Source: an uncultured Oscillospiraceae bacterium (lineage in GTDB: Bacteria; Bacillota; Clostridia; Oscillospirales; Oscillospiraceae). From it: a stretch of DNA of 64,000 bases. How positions within the stretch are numbered: position 1 is the first letter of the stretch; each line of letters begins with the position of its first letter. Under the pieces are notes generated by a model. It saw nothing but the letters and a program-made list of their open reading frames with translations. It ran no database searches and was not told the origin of the DNA. The position numbers were made by a program, and so were the translations under genes. Location: contig CALXDD010000010.1 of assembly GCA_944386985.1 (NCBI GenBank), positions 20,986 to 84,985 of the forward strand, written 5' to 3'. This document shows, piece after piece, positions 18,563 to 27,493 of the stretch.

Positions 18563-19954
18563 ATGAAGACAGACACAAGGAAATCCGCGGCCGGGCTGGT
18601 TTGTGCGGCGGCGCTGATCCTTCTGGCGGAGCTTCTGCCCCTTCCGGATGGAGTCACCCGTACCGGCTTTCTCTCCTTTGCGGTCTTTTTCGGCGCCATC
18701 ATTCTCTGGAGTCTGAACTCGCTGCCCATGTGCGTCACCGCCATGATGATGATCTTCATCATGCCCGCGCTGGGGATTTTTGATCTGAACACCGTATTCA
18801 CCTCCTTTGGCGGCAGTTCCTTCTTCTTCGCCATCGCCACCTTCGCCATGTCCATCGCCCTGGAAAAGACCTCGGTGCCCCTGCGCATCTGCCATCTCCT
18901 CACCAGCTGGTCCAAGGGGAATCCCAGAAAGCTGGTGATCGGGATCTTTCTGGCCTGCGGTCTCACCTCCGCCATTATGTCCAATCTCTCCACCTGCATC
19001 ATCTACCTGAACTTAGGGCTGGCTCTGCTCCACGCCAACAACTGCACCCCCGGAAAGTCCAATCTGGGCAAATGCCTCATGATCGGCATTCCCTGCTGCA
19101 GCGGCGTGGGCGGACTGATCACCCCCGCGGGAACCCCCGGCAACCTGCTCATCATGGACCTTCTGGAGACCGCCGGCGTGCAGATGTCCTTCCTCCAGTG
19201 GTGCCTGGTCTTCGCGCCCTTGTCCCTGGTGTGCATCATCATCGGGGCAGTCTGGATCACCTTCCTGTTCCGGCCGGAGAAGGTCACCCAGGAGGCCATG
19301 GAGGCTTTGACCCAGAAGCTCCGGGACAGCGGGAAGCTGAAGCCCTATGAGAAGAAGACCGTTCTGGTTATCGTTCTCATGCTGGTCTGCTGGTTCCTCG
19401 GCACCTGGGTGACGGTGCTGAATGTGACCGTGGTGGCGGTGATGGGCATGGCGCTGCTGTTCTTCCCGGGGATCGCCGTTTTGGACTGGGACACCACGGT
19501 GAAAAAGATCAACTGGAACCTTTGCTTCACCATCGGCTCCGTAGGCGTTCTCATCGGCGGCATGACGGCCACCGGCATCATGGACTGGATTGTCAGCGGC
19601 CTTTTTGCCAACATCACCTCCTGGAACACCATCGCCATGTTCTTCCTCATCGGCCTGGTGGTGTGCGTTATCCGGGCCTTCATCCCCACCGCGCCCGCCA
19701 TTGCCGCCCTGTTCGGCGCGCCGCTGCTGGCCCTCACCGCCATTACCGGCGCCACCCCCACCGCCCTGCTGGCCATCCCGGCCTTCTGGTCCTGCGCCCC
19801 CATGCTGCTGTGGATCGAGCCCATCTACCTCTTCAGCTATGGCTATGAATACTATAAGCCCCAGGACCTTCTGAAATACGGCGCGGTCCCGTCTCTGGCC
19901 ATGGTGGCCCTCATGTCCTTTACCCCCTATTATGTGGGCCTCTTCGGCCTGTGA
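18563..19954 (+). CDS. SLC13 (DASS)-family permease
   Basis: This 463-residue membrane protein has about 11-13 hydrophobic spans. It carries two hairpin-loop signatures of the divalent anion:Na+ symporter family: the SNLSTCII region (about residues 140-150) followed by GVGGLITPAGTPGNLLIM, and near the C-terminus FIPTAPAIAALFGAPLLAL. DASS proteins move dicarboxylates, sulfate or other organic anions with Na+. It probably imports the substrate of the URO-D-family enzyme. The start at 18563 (MKTDTRK) has the same GAGGGAGGTTT leader as the preceding gene. Confidence 0.85.
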   Translation: MKTDTRKSAAGLVCAAALILLAELLPLPDGVTRTGFLSFAVFFGAIILWSLNSLPMCVTAMMMIFIMPALGIFDLNTVFTSFGGSSFFFAIATFAMSIALEKTSVPLRICHLLTSWSKGNPRKLVIGIFLACGLTSAIMSNLSTCIIYLNLGLALLHANNCTPGKSNLGKCLMIGIPCCSGVGGLITPAGTPGNLLIMDLLETAGVQMSFLQWCLVFAPLSLVCIIIGAVWITFLFRPEKVTQEAMEALTQKLRDSGKLKPYEKKTVLVIVLMLVCWFLGTWVTVLNVTVVAVMGMALLFFPGIAVLDWDTTVKKINWNLCFTIGSVGVLIGGMTATGIMDWIVSGLFANITSWNTIAMFFLIGLVVCVIRAFIPTAPAIAALFGAPLLALTAITGATPTALLAIPAFWSCAPMLLWIEPIYLFSYGYEYYKPQDLLKYGAVPSLAMVALMSFTPYYVGLFGL

Positions 19955-19987
19955 TCCTGCGCGCGGCAGCGAGAAGGGAGGCGCTGT

Positions 19988-20755
19988 ATGGAGAGAGCTT
20001 CCGTCCCGGGACAGATCCCGGTGGATATTATCACGGGGATGAAGCGTTCCGGCAAAACCTCCCTGATCAACGCCCTCCTGCAAGGGCCCTATCAGGGAAG
20101 GCGGGTTTCCGTCTTTACCAACGAGCTGGGAGACGCCCCCTATGCGGAGGGATGCCGCCTGCACGCGGTCCTTGGGGGCTGCATCTGCTGCACCGCCCAG
20201 ACAGAGCTGATCTCTGAGATCCAAGCCGCTGTTCGGGAGGAGGTTCCGGAGCACCTGATTGTGGAGATGTCCGGCAAGGGGACCATCCGGGAGATCCTTC
20301 AGATCTTTGCCTATCTGCCGGAGTGCCGGCTGCACCAGCTTATTTATGTGGCAGACGTCCGCAAGTGGAGGGCACTGACCACCGTCATGGGCGGCGGCTT
20401 TGCCCGGCAGATCCGGAGCGCCCCCATCCTGCTTCTCAACCGCTGGGAGGAGGTATCCCCAGAGGCACGGGACGCTGCCTGGAATCAGATCCGGCAGTGG
20501 AATCCGGAGGCCCTGGCGCTGACCGGCTTCTCCCAGGTGGACCCGGAGAAAAACCAGACCCTCTGTCAGGCCGCCCTTCCGCGTCTTGCCGATCAGACCT
20601 CCGGCGGGGAGGGAGGGGAGGACAGACCCTCAGACGCCGATTGGGTGCTGAGCGCGGGGGAGGCGATGGGGGCATCCGCGTTTCGAGGCCGCAAAGCCGC
20701 GCCGCCGGAGTGGAAAAACAAGATCCGTTACAAGAGGACGGAGAAATCTTCCTGA
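19988..20755 (+). CDS. CobW/COG0523-type G3E GTPase, short form
   Basis: This 255-residue protein has the P-loop GMKRSGKT at residues 17-24 and GGCICC at 63-68, the CxCC metal-binding motif that defines COG0523 metallochaperones. The C-terminal CobW domain is absent; instead there is an acidic/glycine-rich tail. The usual NKxD base-recognition motif reads LNRWEE, so nucleotide specificity may be relaxed. Related proteins insert zinc, cobalt or corrinoid into partner enzymes using GTP. Following the URO-D-family enzyme and the permease, it may service that enzyme's metal. The start follows AAGGGAGG, 33 bp after the permease gene. Confidence 0.85.
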   Translation: MERASVPGQIPVDIITGMKRSGKTSLINALLQGPYQGRRVSVFTNELGDAPYAEGCRLHAVLGGCICCTAQTELISEIQAAVREEVPEHLIVEMSGKGTIREILQIFAYLPECRLHQLIYVADVRKWRALTTVMGGGFARQIRSAPILLLNRWEEVSPEARDAAWNQIRQWNPEALALTGFSQVDPEKNQTLCQAALPRLADQTSGGEGGEDRPSDADWVLSAGEAMGASAFRGRKAAPPEWKNKIRYKRTEKSS

Positions 20756-20840
20756 TCCGAGGCCCCGCTGCCCCGGCGGTGAAATTCATGCAAAAAGTTC
20801 AGCCAAAGCCCATCTCTTCGCCGCGCTGTGGAAAAAACCA

Positions 20841-20870
20841 AGCGCCGGACAGGTCAGCCTGTCCGGCGCT
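20841..20870. terminator. Bidirectional hairpin between convergent genes
   Basis: A perfect 13-bp stem, AGCGCCGGACAGG and CCTGTCCGGCGCT, encloses the loop TCAG. It sits between the CobW-type gene and the converging lyase gene and is suited to stop both transcripts; the flanking U-tracts are short (CTTTGT on the plus strand, GGTTTTTT on the minus strand). Confidence 0.75.
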
Positions 20871-20931
20871 CTTTGTCTGTCGGTTGGACGAAATGGAAGA
20901 TACAGGAGAGAGGCTTTTCCTCTCAATGCTC

Positions 20932-21963
20932 TCACAGAGGCCACGGGGAGGCGGCGGCGCCGAAAAAGCTCAGGTCGCTGCACCGGGGCAGAGAGGGCTG
21001 TCCGGCACGGCGGATGCCGTAGACAGCCGCCAGGCGGAGGATCTTGTTGGCCCAGCGGAGATGGGTGTTGTACTCATTCATCCGGGTGGCGTCGGCACTG
21101 GGGGAGACCAGCTGGCCGCTGCGGCCGTTCCAGCCCGCAATGGCCCGGGCGTCCTCATAGTCCCGGGCAGAGACCTTCAGCATGTCGGTGACCACAGGGA
21201 TCTGGTTGGGGTGGATCACCGTTTTCCCGATAAATCCGTTGAGAAGGTCCAGGGCCACTTCCTCCCGCAGTCCCTCCTCCCAGCCGGGGCCGCCGTAGTA
21301 TTCCCACACCGCTCCGGAGACCACATACTGGGTGGCGAAGGTGGTGACGATGTCGATGAGCAGATTGGAGACCGGTTTTACGTCATAGATAGTATCCCGG
21401 ACGCCTCTGCGCAGCCCGAAGGCGTGGGACAGGTCGTTCCCGCCCACCCGAATATTCAGAATTTTTTCCGAAACGGTGTCCAGCCGCTCCTTCACCCGGG
21501 CAAGATTTTCATACCGGGTGCTGAGATCGATCATGGCCGGGGACTCAAAGACAGGCATATAGCAGTAGCCGGGGTGGGCCGGGGCGATATCCTCGATGGC
21601 CCGGATATAGTCCTCACAGTTCTCCACAAAAAATTTGGGGAGGATGAAGCCCCGGAGGATCTGAGAGAAGGGGCTGTAAGCGGACGCCAGCCGCCGCAGC
21701 TGCTGGGGGCTCCGCACCCGGACAAAAATGAGAGGCAGATAGAAATCCGCCTTCTCCGCATTGCTGCTGATCTGCCGCAGAATCTGAAAGAGAGCCGCCT
21801 CTGCCTGACCCACGGCTTCCTCCGCCACAGTGTCCTCCAGACAGAAGGCCAGGGAGAAGGGCTTGGGATATCGCTCGTGCAAAAGGGCGTCCGCGATGGC
21901 CCGGCGGGAATTTGCCGGGCAGTACATCAAAGCGCCCACATCATAACCGCTGATATGTTCCAT
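20932..21963 (-). CDS. HpcH/HpaI-like C-C bond lyase of the Ter stress module
   Basis: This 343-residue TIM-barrel protein resembles citrate lyase beta/HpcH-type aldolases of the kind found in tellurite-resistance-linked biosynthetic operons. Visible are an early LMYCPANSRRAIADALL (like the LFVPG-type start of CitE proteins), SLAFCLEDTVAEEAV with the acidic metal ligands, PVFESPAM, NIRVGGNDLSHAFGLRR and a C-terminal GKTVIHPNQIPVV motif. It would cleave or form a C-C bond in an unknown metabolite. It is transcribed divergently from yceG, with 226 bp between starts, and belongs functionally to the ter genes rather than to the converging CobW gene. Confidence 0.85.
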   Translation of the reverse strand: MEHISGYDVGALMYCPANSRRAIADALLHERYPKPFSLAFCLEDTVAEEAVGQAEAALFQILRQISSNAEKADFYLPLIFVRVRSPQQLRRLASAYSPFSQILRGFILPKFFVENCEDYIRAIEDIAPAHPGYCYMPVFESPAMIDLSTRYENLARVKERLDTVSEKILNIRVGGNDLSHAFGLRRGVRDTIYDVKPVSNLLIDIVTTFATQYVVSGAVWEYYGGPGWEEGLREEVALDLLNGFIGKTVIHPNQIPVVTDMLKVSARDYEDARAIAGWNGRSGQLVSPSADATRMNEYNTHLRWANKILRLAAVYGIRRAGQPSLPRCSDLSFFGAAASPWPL

Positions 21964-22024
21964 TGTGCAATTACCTCTTCTAAGACGCGGAGGCCCGCGC
22001 CTCTGGAAATAAAACTGTTTTACT

Positions 22025-22052
22025 ATTTTAGCATAAATTCCGTCATAAACAA
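22025..22052 (-). promoter_or_regulatory. Predicted promoter for the C-C lyase gene
   Basis: On the minus strand TTGTTT (22052-22047) and TAAAAT (22030-22025) are 16 bp apart. A small GAGGC/GCCTC stem lies in the leader. Confidence 0.45.
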
Positions 22053-22122
22053 CCCGAAATTCCCGAGGAGCAAAGAAAAATTTTCCATCTGACAGGAATT
22101 AAGAAATGCAGTCTGCAGTGTG

Positions 22123-22151
22123 TTGAAAAAAAGCTGGAAAGATGCTACAAT
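22123..22151 (+). promoter_or_regulatory. Predicted sigma-A promoter for the yceG-ter operon
   Basis: TTGAAA (22123-22128) and TACAAT (22146-22151) are 17 bp apart, placing the start point about 30 bases before the yceG ATG. It is divergent from the lyase promoter, so the two transcription units could share a regulator. Confidence 0.55.
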
Positions 22152-22189
22152 ATTTCAAATCGTATGGACAGTTTCATTGGGGAATTTGA

Positions 22190-24460
22190 ATGATGGGAAA
22201 ACAGGCAGTACCGGAAAAACTGAATGATTTCTTCCTCCCGGTGTCCGCCCGTCGGGAAAAGGGCGTGTATTTTTGCCGCCTTGCCGGCTGCACGCCGGCC
22301 GTGGAGAGTTTTCTCAAGGCGTACTATGACGGGGCGAGACGCTCCGGCGTCATCATCGACGGCAGAATTCCCAACCCGGACGCCAACAATCTGGCCTATT
22401 TCTCTGAAATGATGGGCACGGAGTTTAGGATGGACCTGGCCTTCCTCCGGGAGCGCCTTCAAAAGTGGCTGCCCCGCATGGCCCCCGCCCAGCGGGAGAT
22501 CGTGGCCTCGGCCGTTTTCTCCAACCTCCGGGACATGCTGCAAAGCGGCAAGAATGAGAATATGCTCCGCAACGCCTACATCAAATACATGTGCTGGTTC
22601 TACTACAAGTTCGAGCGCATTGTGGGCCAGCTGGGGTCGGATACGCCGCCCAAGATCCTTTACGACGGGTCGGTCAGCAGCTATGAGCTGCAGTTTCTGG
22701 CGGTGCTGTCCCGGGCCGGCGCCGATATCGTGCTGCTGGAGCGGTCCGGAGACGGGGCCTACCAAAAGCTGGACCCCGCCTCGGAATACGCCGCTCTCTA
22801 CCAGGAGCCGGGGATGACGGCCTTCCCCGACGGGTTTGATCTGAAGTGGATTCAGGGAGAGCTGGTGCGGGAGGCCAACCGCCAGCGCCTGTTCGGACCT
22901 CCACCCGCCATCCATGCCTGCACCAACGCCTGGATGAAGAAGCCGGAGGTGAAGGAGCTTCTCACCGGCGTCCAGGCCCGTGGAGCAGAGGAAGGCTTCT
23001 TCTACAACGCCTTTGTGATCCAATACGGCGTGGAGGATAAGCTGCTCTTCTCCAACGACATCTTCTCCTTCTACACCCAGCTCAAGGGGAGCGGACGGCG
23101 GATCTGTCTTGTGAGCGGCGGCATCCCGGCCCCCACGCCGGAGGAGATCGCCTCCATCCGGCGGCAGAACTACCAGAACGCGGACCAGCTGGCGGCGGGC
23201 CTCATGCCCAACATCCAGTGTCCCGCCAGCCAGGAGCTGCAGCGGCTGATGGGGAGGGCCTTTGTGGAGCTGATCATGGAGGAGGCCGACAGCGGCAGCC
23301 CCATCTCCCGGCTGACCAACAAGGCGGTCTATCTGCTGGCCTGGCTCAGGCGGTATCAAAAGGAGCTGTTTGAGAGCTGGAGGATGCCGGAGGTGTCGGT
23401 GTTCCTCCTCTTCGGCAAGTGCGAATCGGCCAATGAGGCGCTGTTTCTCCGGCTGCTGGCAAGGCTTCCGGTGGATGTGCTGGTGCTGCTGCCCAATCTC
23501 AATGAGAGCAGCAGCCTGAAGGATCCCACCCTTCTGGAGCTGCGGTATGAGCAGTCTCTTCCCATGGACCAGTTCCCCGCCGAGTCCTCCCAGATGCGGG
23601 TGAGGACGGCGGCCTACCAGGCGGAGCGGGATCTGGACACCCTCATGTATCAGGACACCGGCCTCTACCGCAACCAGCAGTACCAGCGGGCCGAGGTGGT
23701 GACGCTGCAGACCATGTACGAGGAGATCTCCATTTTGTGGGATCAGGAGCTGAAATACCGCCCCAGCTTCGCCGTGGTGAACGATACCGTCACGATCCCT
23801 GTTCTGCTGGAGAAGATCAGCGGCGTCAAGGACGGACAGCTCAACGACTATTGGGTGGGGATCAAAAAGCTGATCACCCCGGACACCATGGTCATCCGCA
23901 AGTTCCCCTGGCACACCTCCTTGGACGCCAACCCCGTCAAGCCCTTTGTCACCCAGTTTCTGAAAAACGGGCGGCTCCAGCGAAACGTCATCAAGGGCCA
24001 CAAGACCTATCCCTTCGGCATTCTGCGCATGGAGATGCAGGAGTATCTCCTTGACAAGCTCCAGCTGCTGCTGGACCAGCGGATCATTGCCGGGACCTAC
24101 CAGAACGGCACGGAGTACACGGTGGTGGCCACGGCGCTCCACCTGAGCGAGGGGCTTTTGCGGCAGATCCAGCGCTTTGACTTTACCAAGAAGAATCCCA
24201 AGCTGATTATGGTCAACACCACGGAGCAGATCCTCTCCCTGGAGGACAGCATTCTGGTAGCGTTTCTCAACCTTGTCGGCTTTGACATTCTGTTCTTTGT
24301 CCCAACAGGGTACCAGTGTATTGAGAAGTATTTCCCGGCGGGCTATGTTAATGAGCACCAGATCGGGGAGTATATGTATGATCTATCCGTCCCGGATTTC
24401 CGCACCGTTCAGGAGAGCGGGCGGGGTTCCATCAGAAGACTATTTGGAAGGAGTAATTGA
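22190..24460 (+). CDS. yceG: YceG family protein, Ter-associated biosynthetic component
   Basis: This 756-residue cytoplasmic protein matches Bacillus YceG, found next to telA (yceH) and terD genes. Its chemistry is unknown. The sequence contains three copies of one alpha/beta unit: roughly residues 123-200 (PKILYDGSVSSYELQFLAVL), 374-440 (PEVSVFLLFGKCESANEALF) and 605-715 (NPKLIMVNTTEQILSLEDSI). Each has a strand, a helix with conserved E-x-x-F/L-L, then G/P-x-D-I/V-L. A single copy of the same unit occurs in the protease encoded at 34536. YceG is the first gene of the operon and ends 3 bp before telA. The ribosome site is weak (GGGGAA); two adjacent ATGs are possible starts. Confidence 0.85.
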   Translation: MMGKQAVPEKLNDFFLPVSARREKGVYFCRLAGCTPAVESFLKAYYDGARRSGVIIDGRIPNPDANNLAYFSEMMGTEFRMDLAFLRERLQKWLPRMAPAQREIVASAVFSNLRDMLQSGKNENMLRNAYIKYMCWFYYKFERIVGQLGSDTPPKILYDGSVSSYELQFLAVLSRAGADIVLLERSGDGAYQKLDPASEYAALYQEPGMTAFPDGFDLKWIQGELVREANRQRLFGPPPAIHACTNAWMKKPEVKELLTGVQARGAEEGFFYNAFVIQYGVEDKLLFSNDIFSFYTQLKGSGRRICLVSGGIPAPTPEEIASIRRQNYQNADQLAAGLMPNIQCPASQELQRLMGRAFVELIMEEADSGSPISRLTNKAVYLLAWLRRYQKELFESWRMPEVSVFLLFGKCESANEALFLRLLARLPVDVLVLLPNLNESSSLKDPTLLELRYEQSLPMDQFPAESSQMRVRTAAYQAERDLDTLMYQDTGLYRNQQYQRAEVVTLQTMYEEISILWDQELKYRPSFAVVNDTVTIPVLLEKISGVKDGQLNDYWVGIKKLITPDTMVIRKFPWHTSLDANPVKPFVTQFLKNGRLQRNVIKGHKTYPFGILRMEMQEYLLDKLQLLLDQRIIAGTYQNGTEYTVVATALHLSEGLLRQIQRFDFTKKNPKLIMVNTTEQILSLEDSILVAFLNLVGFDILFFVPTGYQCIEKYFPAGYVNEHQIGEYMYDLSVPDFRTVQESGRGSIRRLFGRSN

Positions 24461-24463
24461 CGT

Positions 24464-25633
24464 ATGGGATTGGACTTTACGAGACCCACCCCGGCCGGGG
24501 GCGCCCAGGACGCGCTTCAGGCCCAGGGCCAGACCGCAGCCGCCCCGCCTGCCGAGCAGGAGAACTACCAGCAGTACGATATTGTGGCTGACCGCCAGCA
24601 GATGAACCAGAGCCTCACCAACTCCCCGGAGGTGGACCGGCTGGCCAGCCAGATCGAGGTGTATAACCTGGAGTCCATCGTCTCCTTCGGCGCCGGCGCC
24701 GCGGAGGAGATCTCCAAGTGCTCCGACGTGGTCCTCAACAGCATGAACATGTCCCAGCTGGACGAGTCCAGCGCCATGCTTGCCACCCTGGCCAAGATCA
24801 TGGACAAGTTCGACATTGAGGAGATCAAGGAGAACCCGGGCTTTTTCGGCAAGCTCTTCGGCAATCTCCGCAAGCAGCTGGACAAGATCCTGGCCAAGTA
24901 CCACACCATGGGCGAGGAGGTGGACAAGATCTACGTCCAGCTCAAGCAGTATGAGACGGAGATCAAGCAGTCCAACCGGAAGCTGGAGGAGATGTTCCAG
25001 GCCAATGTGAACTACTACCACGAGCTGGTGAAGTATATTCTGGCCGGCGAGCAGGGCTGCCGGGAGATCGAGGCTTACATCGCCCAGCGCCAGGCGGACA
25101 TGGAGGCCAGCGGCGACAGCTCCATCCAGTTTGAGCTCACCACCCTCAACCAGGCCCTCATGATGCTGGAGCAGCGGACTCAGGATCTCCGCACGGCGGA
25201 GAACGTGGCCATGCAGGCTATCCCCATGATCAAGACCATGCAGTTCAGCAACATGAACCTGGTGCGGAAGATCAACTCCGCCTTTATCATCACCCTGCCC
25301 GTGTTCAAGCAGGCCCTCACCCAGGCCATTATGCTCAAGCGCCAGCGGATTCAGGCCGAGGCCATGTCCGCCCTGGATGAGAAGACCAACGAGATGCTGA
25401 TCCGCAATGCCCAGAACACCGCTGAGCAGTCCAAGATGACCGCCCGGCTGGCCTCCGGCAGCTCCATCAAGATCGAGACGTTGGAGCGGACGTGGCAGAC
25501 CATCGTCTCCGGCATCGACGAGACCCGGCAGATCCAGGAGAACGCCCGCAAGCAGCGGGTGGACGACCAGAAGCGCCTGGAGGCCATCAAGTCGGAGTTC
25601 AACGCGCGATACAGCATGCCCGATAAAAAATGA
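24464..25633 (+). CDS. telA: TelA-family toxic anion resistance protein
   Basis: This 389-residue soluble, almost wholly helical protein matches the TelA/YceH (KlaA) family, linked to resistance to tellurite and other toxic anions and to cell-envelope stress. Diagnostic parts include the long heptad-rich centre (AKIMDKFDIEEIKENPG, then a FGKLFGNLRKQLDKIL-type stretch) and the C-terminal MSALDEKTNEMLIRNA and ETLERTWQTIVSGIDETRQI. An N-terminal proline/glutamine-rich tail is flexible. It probably forms coiled-coil assemblies; no enzymatic motif is seen. It follows yceG closely and precedes four TerD-fold genes, the yceG-yceH-terD linkage known from Bacillus. Confidence 0.93.
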   Translation: MGLDFTRPTPAGGAQDALQAQGQTAAAPPAEQENYQQYDIVADRQQMNQSLTNSPEVDRLASQIEVYNLESIVSFGAGAAEEISKCSDVVLNSMNMSQLDESSAMLATLAKIMDKFDIEEIKENPGFFGKLFGNLRKQLDKILAKYHTMGEEVDKIYVQLKQYETEIKQSNRKLEEMFQANVNYYHELVKYILAGEQGCREIEAYIAQRQADMEASGDSSIQFELTTLNQALMMLEQRTQDLRTAENVAMQAIPMIKTMQFSNMNLVRKINSAFIITLPVFKQALTQAIMLKRQRIQAEAMSALDEKTNEMLIRNAQNTAEQSKMTARLASGSSIKIETLERTWQTIVSGIDETRQIQENARKQRVDDQKRLEAIKSEFNARYSMPDKK

Positions 25634-25681
25634 GTCCAATGTGACCATGATGTCAATAAGATTTGAAGGAGGAATATTCGT

Positions 25682-26263
25682 ATGCCAATCAATCTGACAA
25701 AGGGACAGAAAGTGGATCTGACCAAGGGAAATCCCGGCCTGAGCAAGATTGTAGTGGGTCTTGGGTGGGACGTGAACGCCTTCGATTCCGGCGCGGCCTT
25801 TGACCTGGACGCGGCGGCCTTTATGACCAACGCCTCCGGCAAGTGCCCCACGGAGAAGGAGTTCATCTTCTACGGCAACCTGGAGCACGTCAGCGGCGCG
25901 GTGAAGCACATGGGCGACAACCTCACCGGCGAGGGCGACGGCGACGACGAGCAGATCGTGGTGGATCTGTCCATGATGCCCGCCAATGTGGAGCGCATCG
26001 CCTTCACCGTCACCATTTATGACGCGGAGAGCCGCCACCAGAACTTCGGCCAGGTCTCCAACGCCTATATCCACATCCAGGACATGGTCACCGGCACGGA
26101 TCTGATCCGCTATGACCTGGGGGAGGACTTCTCTATTGAGACGGCCATCGTGGTGGGCGAGATTTACCGCCACAACGGCGAGTGGAAGTTCAACGCCATC
26201 GGCAGCGGCTTCCAGGGCGGCCTTGCGGCCCTGTGCGGCCACTACGGCATCGAAGTGGCGTAA
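25682..26263 (+). CDS. terD: TerD-family Ca2+-binding stress protein (copy 1)
   Basis: This 193-residue protein has the TerD beta-sandwich: [22 protein letters not shown] at the start (as two blocks), [35 protein letters not shown] and [22 protein letters not shown]. The acidic DLDAA and GDGDDEQ segments are the Ca2+-binding loops described for this family. TerD proteins are cytoplasmic and are thought to scaffold stress complexes at the membrane. It is about 70% identical by eye to the next gene, pointing to tandem duplication. The ribosome site is GAAGGAGGAA. Confidence 0.97.
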   Translation: MPINLTKGQKVDLTKGNPGLSKIVVGLGWDVNAFDSGAAFDLDAAAFMTNASGKCPTEKEFIFYGNLEHVSGAVKHMGDNLTGEGDGDDEQIVVDLSMMPANVERIAFTVTIYDAESRHQNFGQVSNAYIHIQDMVTGTDLIRYDLGEDFSIETAIVVGEIYRHNGEWKFNAIGSGFQGGLAALCGHYGIEVA

Positions 26264-26278
26264 AAGGAGGAAAAAACT

Positions 26279-26860
26279 ATGCCTGTGAGTTTGAAAAAGG
26301 GTCAGAAGGTCAGCCTCTCCAAGGATAATCCGGGGCTGACGAAGGTTGTGGTGGGCCTTGGCTGGGATGTCAACGCCTTTGATACCGGCGGCGCCTTTGA
26401 TCTGGACGCGGCGGCGTTCCTTCTGGGCGACAGCGGCAAGACCACCTGCAGCGAGGACTTTATTTTTTACGGCAATCTGAAGCACCCCTCCGGCGGCGTG
26501 GAGCACCTGGGGGACAATCTCACCGGCCAGGGCGAGGGGGACGACGAGCAGATCAAGGTGGATCTGACCCGGGTCCCGGACAATATCTCCCGCATCGCCT
26601 TCACCGTCACCATTTACGAGGCGGAGGAGCGGCGGCAGAATTTCGGCATGGTGAACAACGCCTTCATTCGGATCTTCGACGAGACCAACGGCCAGGAGAT
26701 CCTGCGCTACGATCTGGGGGAGGACTTCTCCATCGAGACCGCGGCGGTGTTCGGTGAGCTCTACCGCCACAACGGAGAATGGAAATTCAACGCCATCGGC
26801 AGCGGCTATCAGGGCGGCCTCGCCGCGCTGTGCGCCAACTACGGGGTGGACATCGAGTAA
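26279..26860 (+). CDS. terD: TerD-family Ca2+-binding stress protein (copy 2)
   Basis: This 193-residue protein is equal in length to copy 1 and closely similar, with [36 protein letters not shown] and [22 protein letters not shown]. The calcium-loop acids are all retained. It starts 15 bp after copy 1 with an AGGAGG site. Small differences cluster in the loop after the FDLDAAAF strand ([13 protein letters not shown] versus [13 protein letters not shown]), so the two copies may have different partners. Confidence 0.97.
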   Translation: MPVSLKKGQKVSLSKDNPGLTKVVVGLGWDVNAFDTGGAFDLDAAAFLLGDSGKTTCSEDFIFYGNLKHPSGGVEHLGDNLTGQGEGDDEQIKVDLTRVPDNISRIAFTVTIYEAEERRQNFGMVNNAFIRIFDETNGQEILRYDLGEDFSIETAAVFGELYRHNGEWKFNAIGSGYQGGLAALCANYGVDIE

Positions 26861-26870
26861 GGAGGACGCC

Positions 26871-27479
26871 ATGGCTATCAGTTTGGAAAAGGGCAGAAAG
26901 GTCAACCTTCAAAAGAACCAGGGCAGCGGTCTGGGGGAGATCCTGGTGAACCTCAACTGGAACAGCAGACCTGCCAAGCAGGGCTTTCTCTCCGGCCTTA
27001 TGGGGGGGACAAAGAGCGGCATCGATCTGGACCTCGGCTGCCTCTTTGAGCTGAAAAACGGCAGAAAGGGCACGGTGCAGGCCCTGGGGAACGCCTTTGG
27101 CTCCCTGCAGAATGAGCCCTACATTTCCCTGGACGGGGACGATCGGACCGGGGCGGTGACCACCGGCGAAAATCTCCGCATCAACGGCAACCAGATCGCC
27201 AAGATTCAGAGAGTGCTGGTCTATACCTTCATCTATGAGGGGGTTGCCAACTGGCAGCAGGCCGACGCCACAGTGACCATCAAATATCCCGGCGCGGAGG
27301 ACCTGATTGTGAAGATGGACTCCTACAACTCCAGAGATATTATGTGCGGTCTGGTTTTGCTGGAGAACATCAACGACGAGACTTTCAGCGTGGAGAAGAT
27401 CGTTCAGTTCTATCCGGGCCATCAGGCGCTGGATCAGGCGTTCCACTGGGGCCTGCGCTGGACGGCAGGGAGAAAATAA
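26871..27479 (+). CDS. TerA-like member of the TerD fold
   Basis: This 202-residue paralogue is clearly divergent. It keeps the opening MAISLEKGRKVNLQ and a GEILVNLNWNS strand but replaces the acidic calcium loop with SGIDLDLGCLFELKNGRKG, followed by QALGNAFGSLQNEPYISLDGDDRTG, a pattern of TerA C-terminal domains. It ends in FHWGLRWTAGRK. The different loop suggests altered ion or ligand binding within a heteromeric Ter assembly. The start is the ATG at 26871 after AAGGAGGACGCC; a longer frame reading into the end of copy 2 is not real. Confidence 0.9.
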   Translation: MAISLEKGRKVNLQKNQGSGLGEILVNLNWNSRPAKQGFLSGLMGGTKSGIDLDLGCLFELKNGRKGTVQALGNAFGSLQNEPYISLDGDDRTGAVTTGENLRINGNQIAKIQRVLVYTFIYEGVANWQQADATVTIKYPGAEDLIVKMDSYNSRDIMCGLVLLENINDETFSVEKIVQFYPGHQALDQAFHWGLRWTAGRK

Positions 27480-27493
27480 GGAGGAAACAGGAT

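Noticed and set aside
20323-22092. 589-codon plus-strand frame spanning the CobW end, terminator and lyase gene
   Set aside because: It crosses a strong hairpin terminator and overlaps a conserved lyase on the opposite strand.
24440-26905. 821-codon antisense frame across telA and terD
   Set aside because: Shadow of well-supported genes on the other strand.
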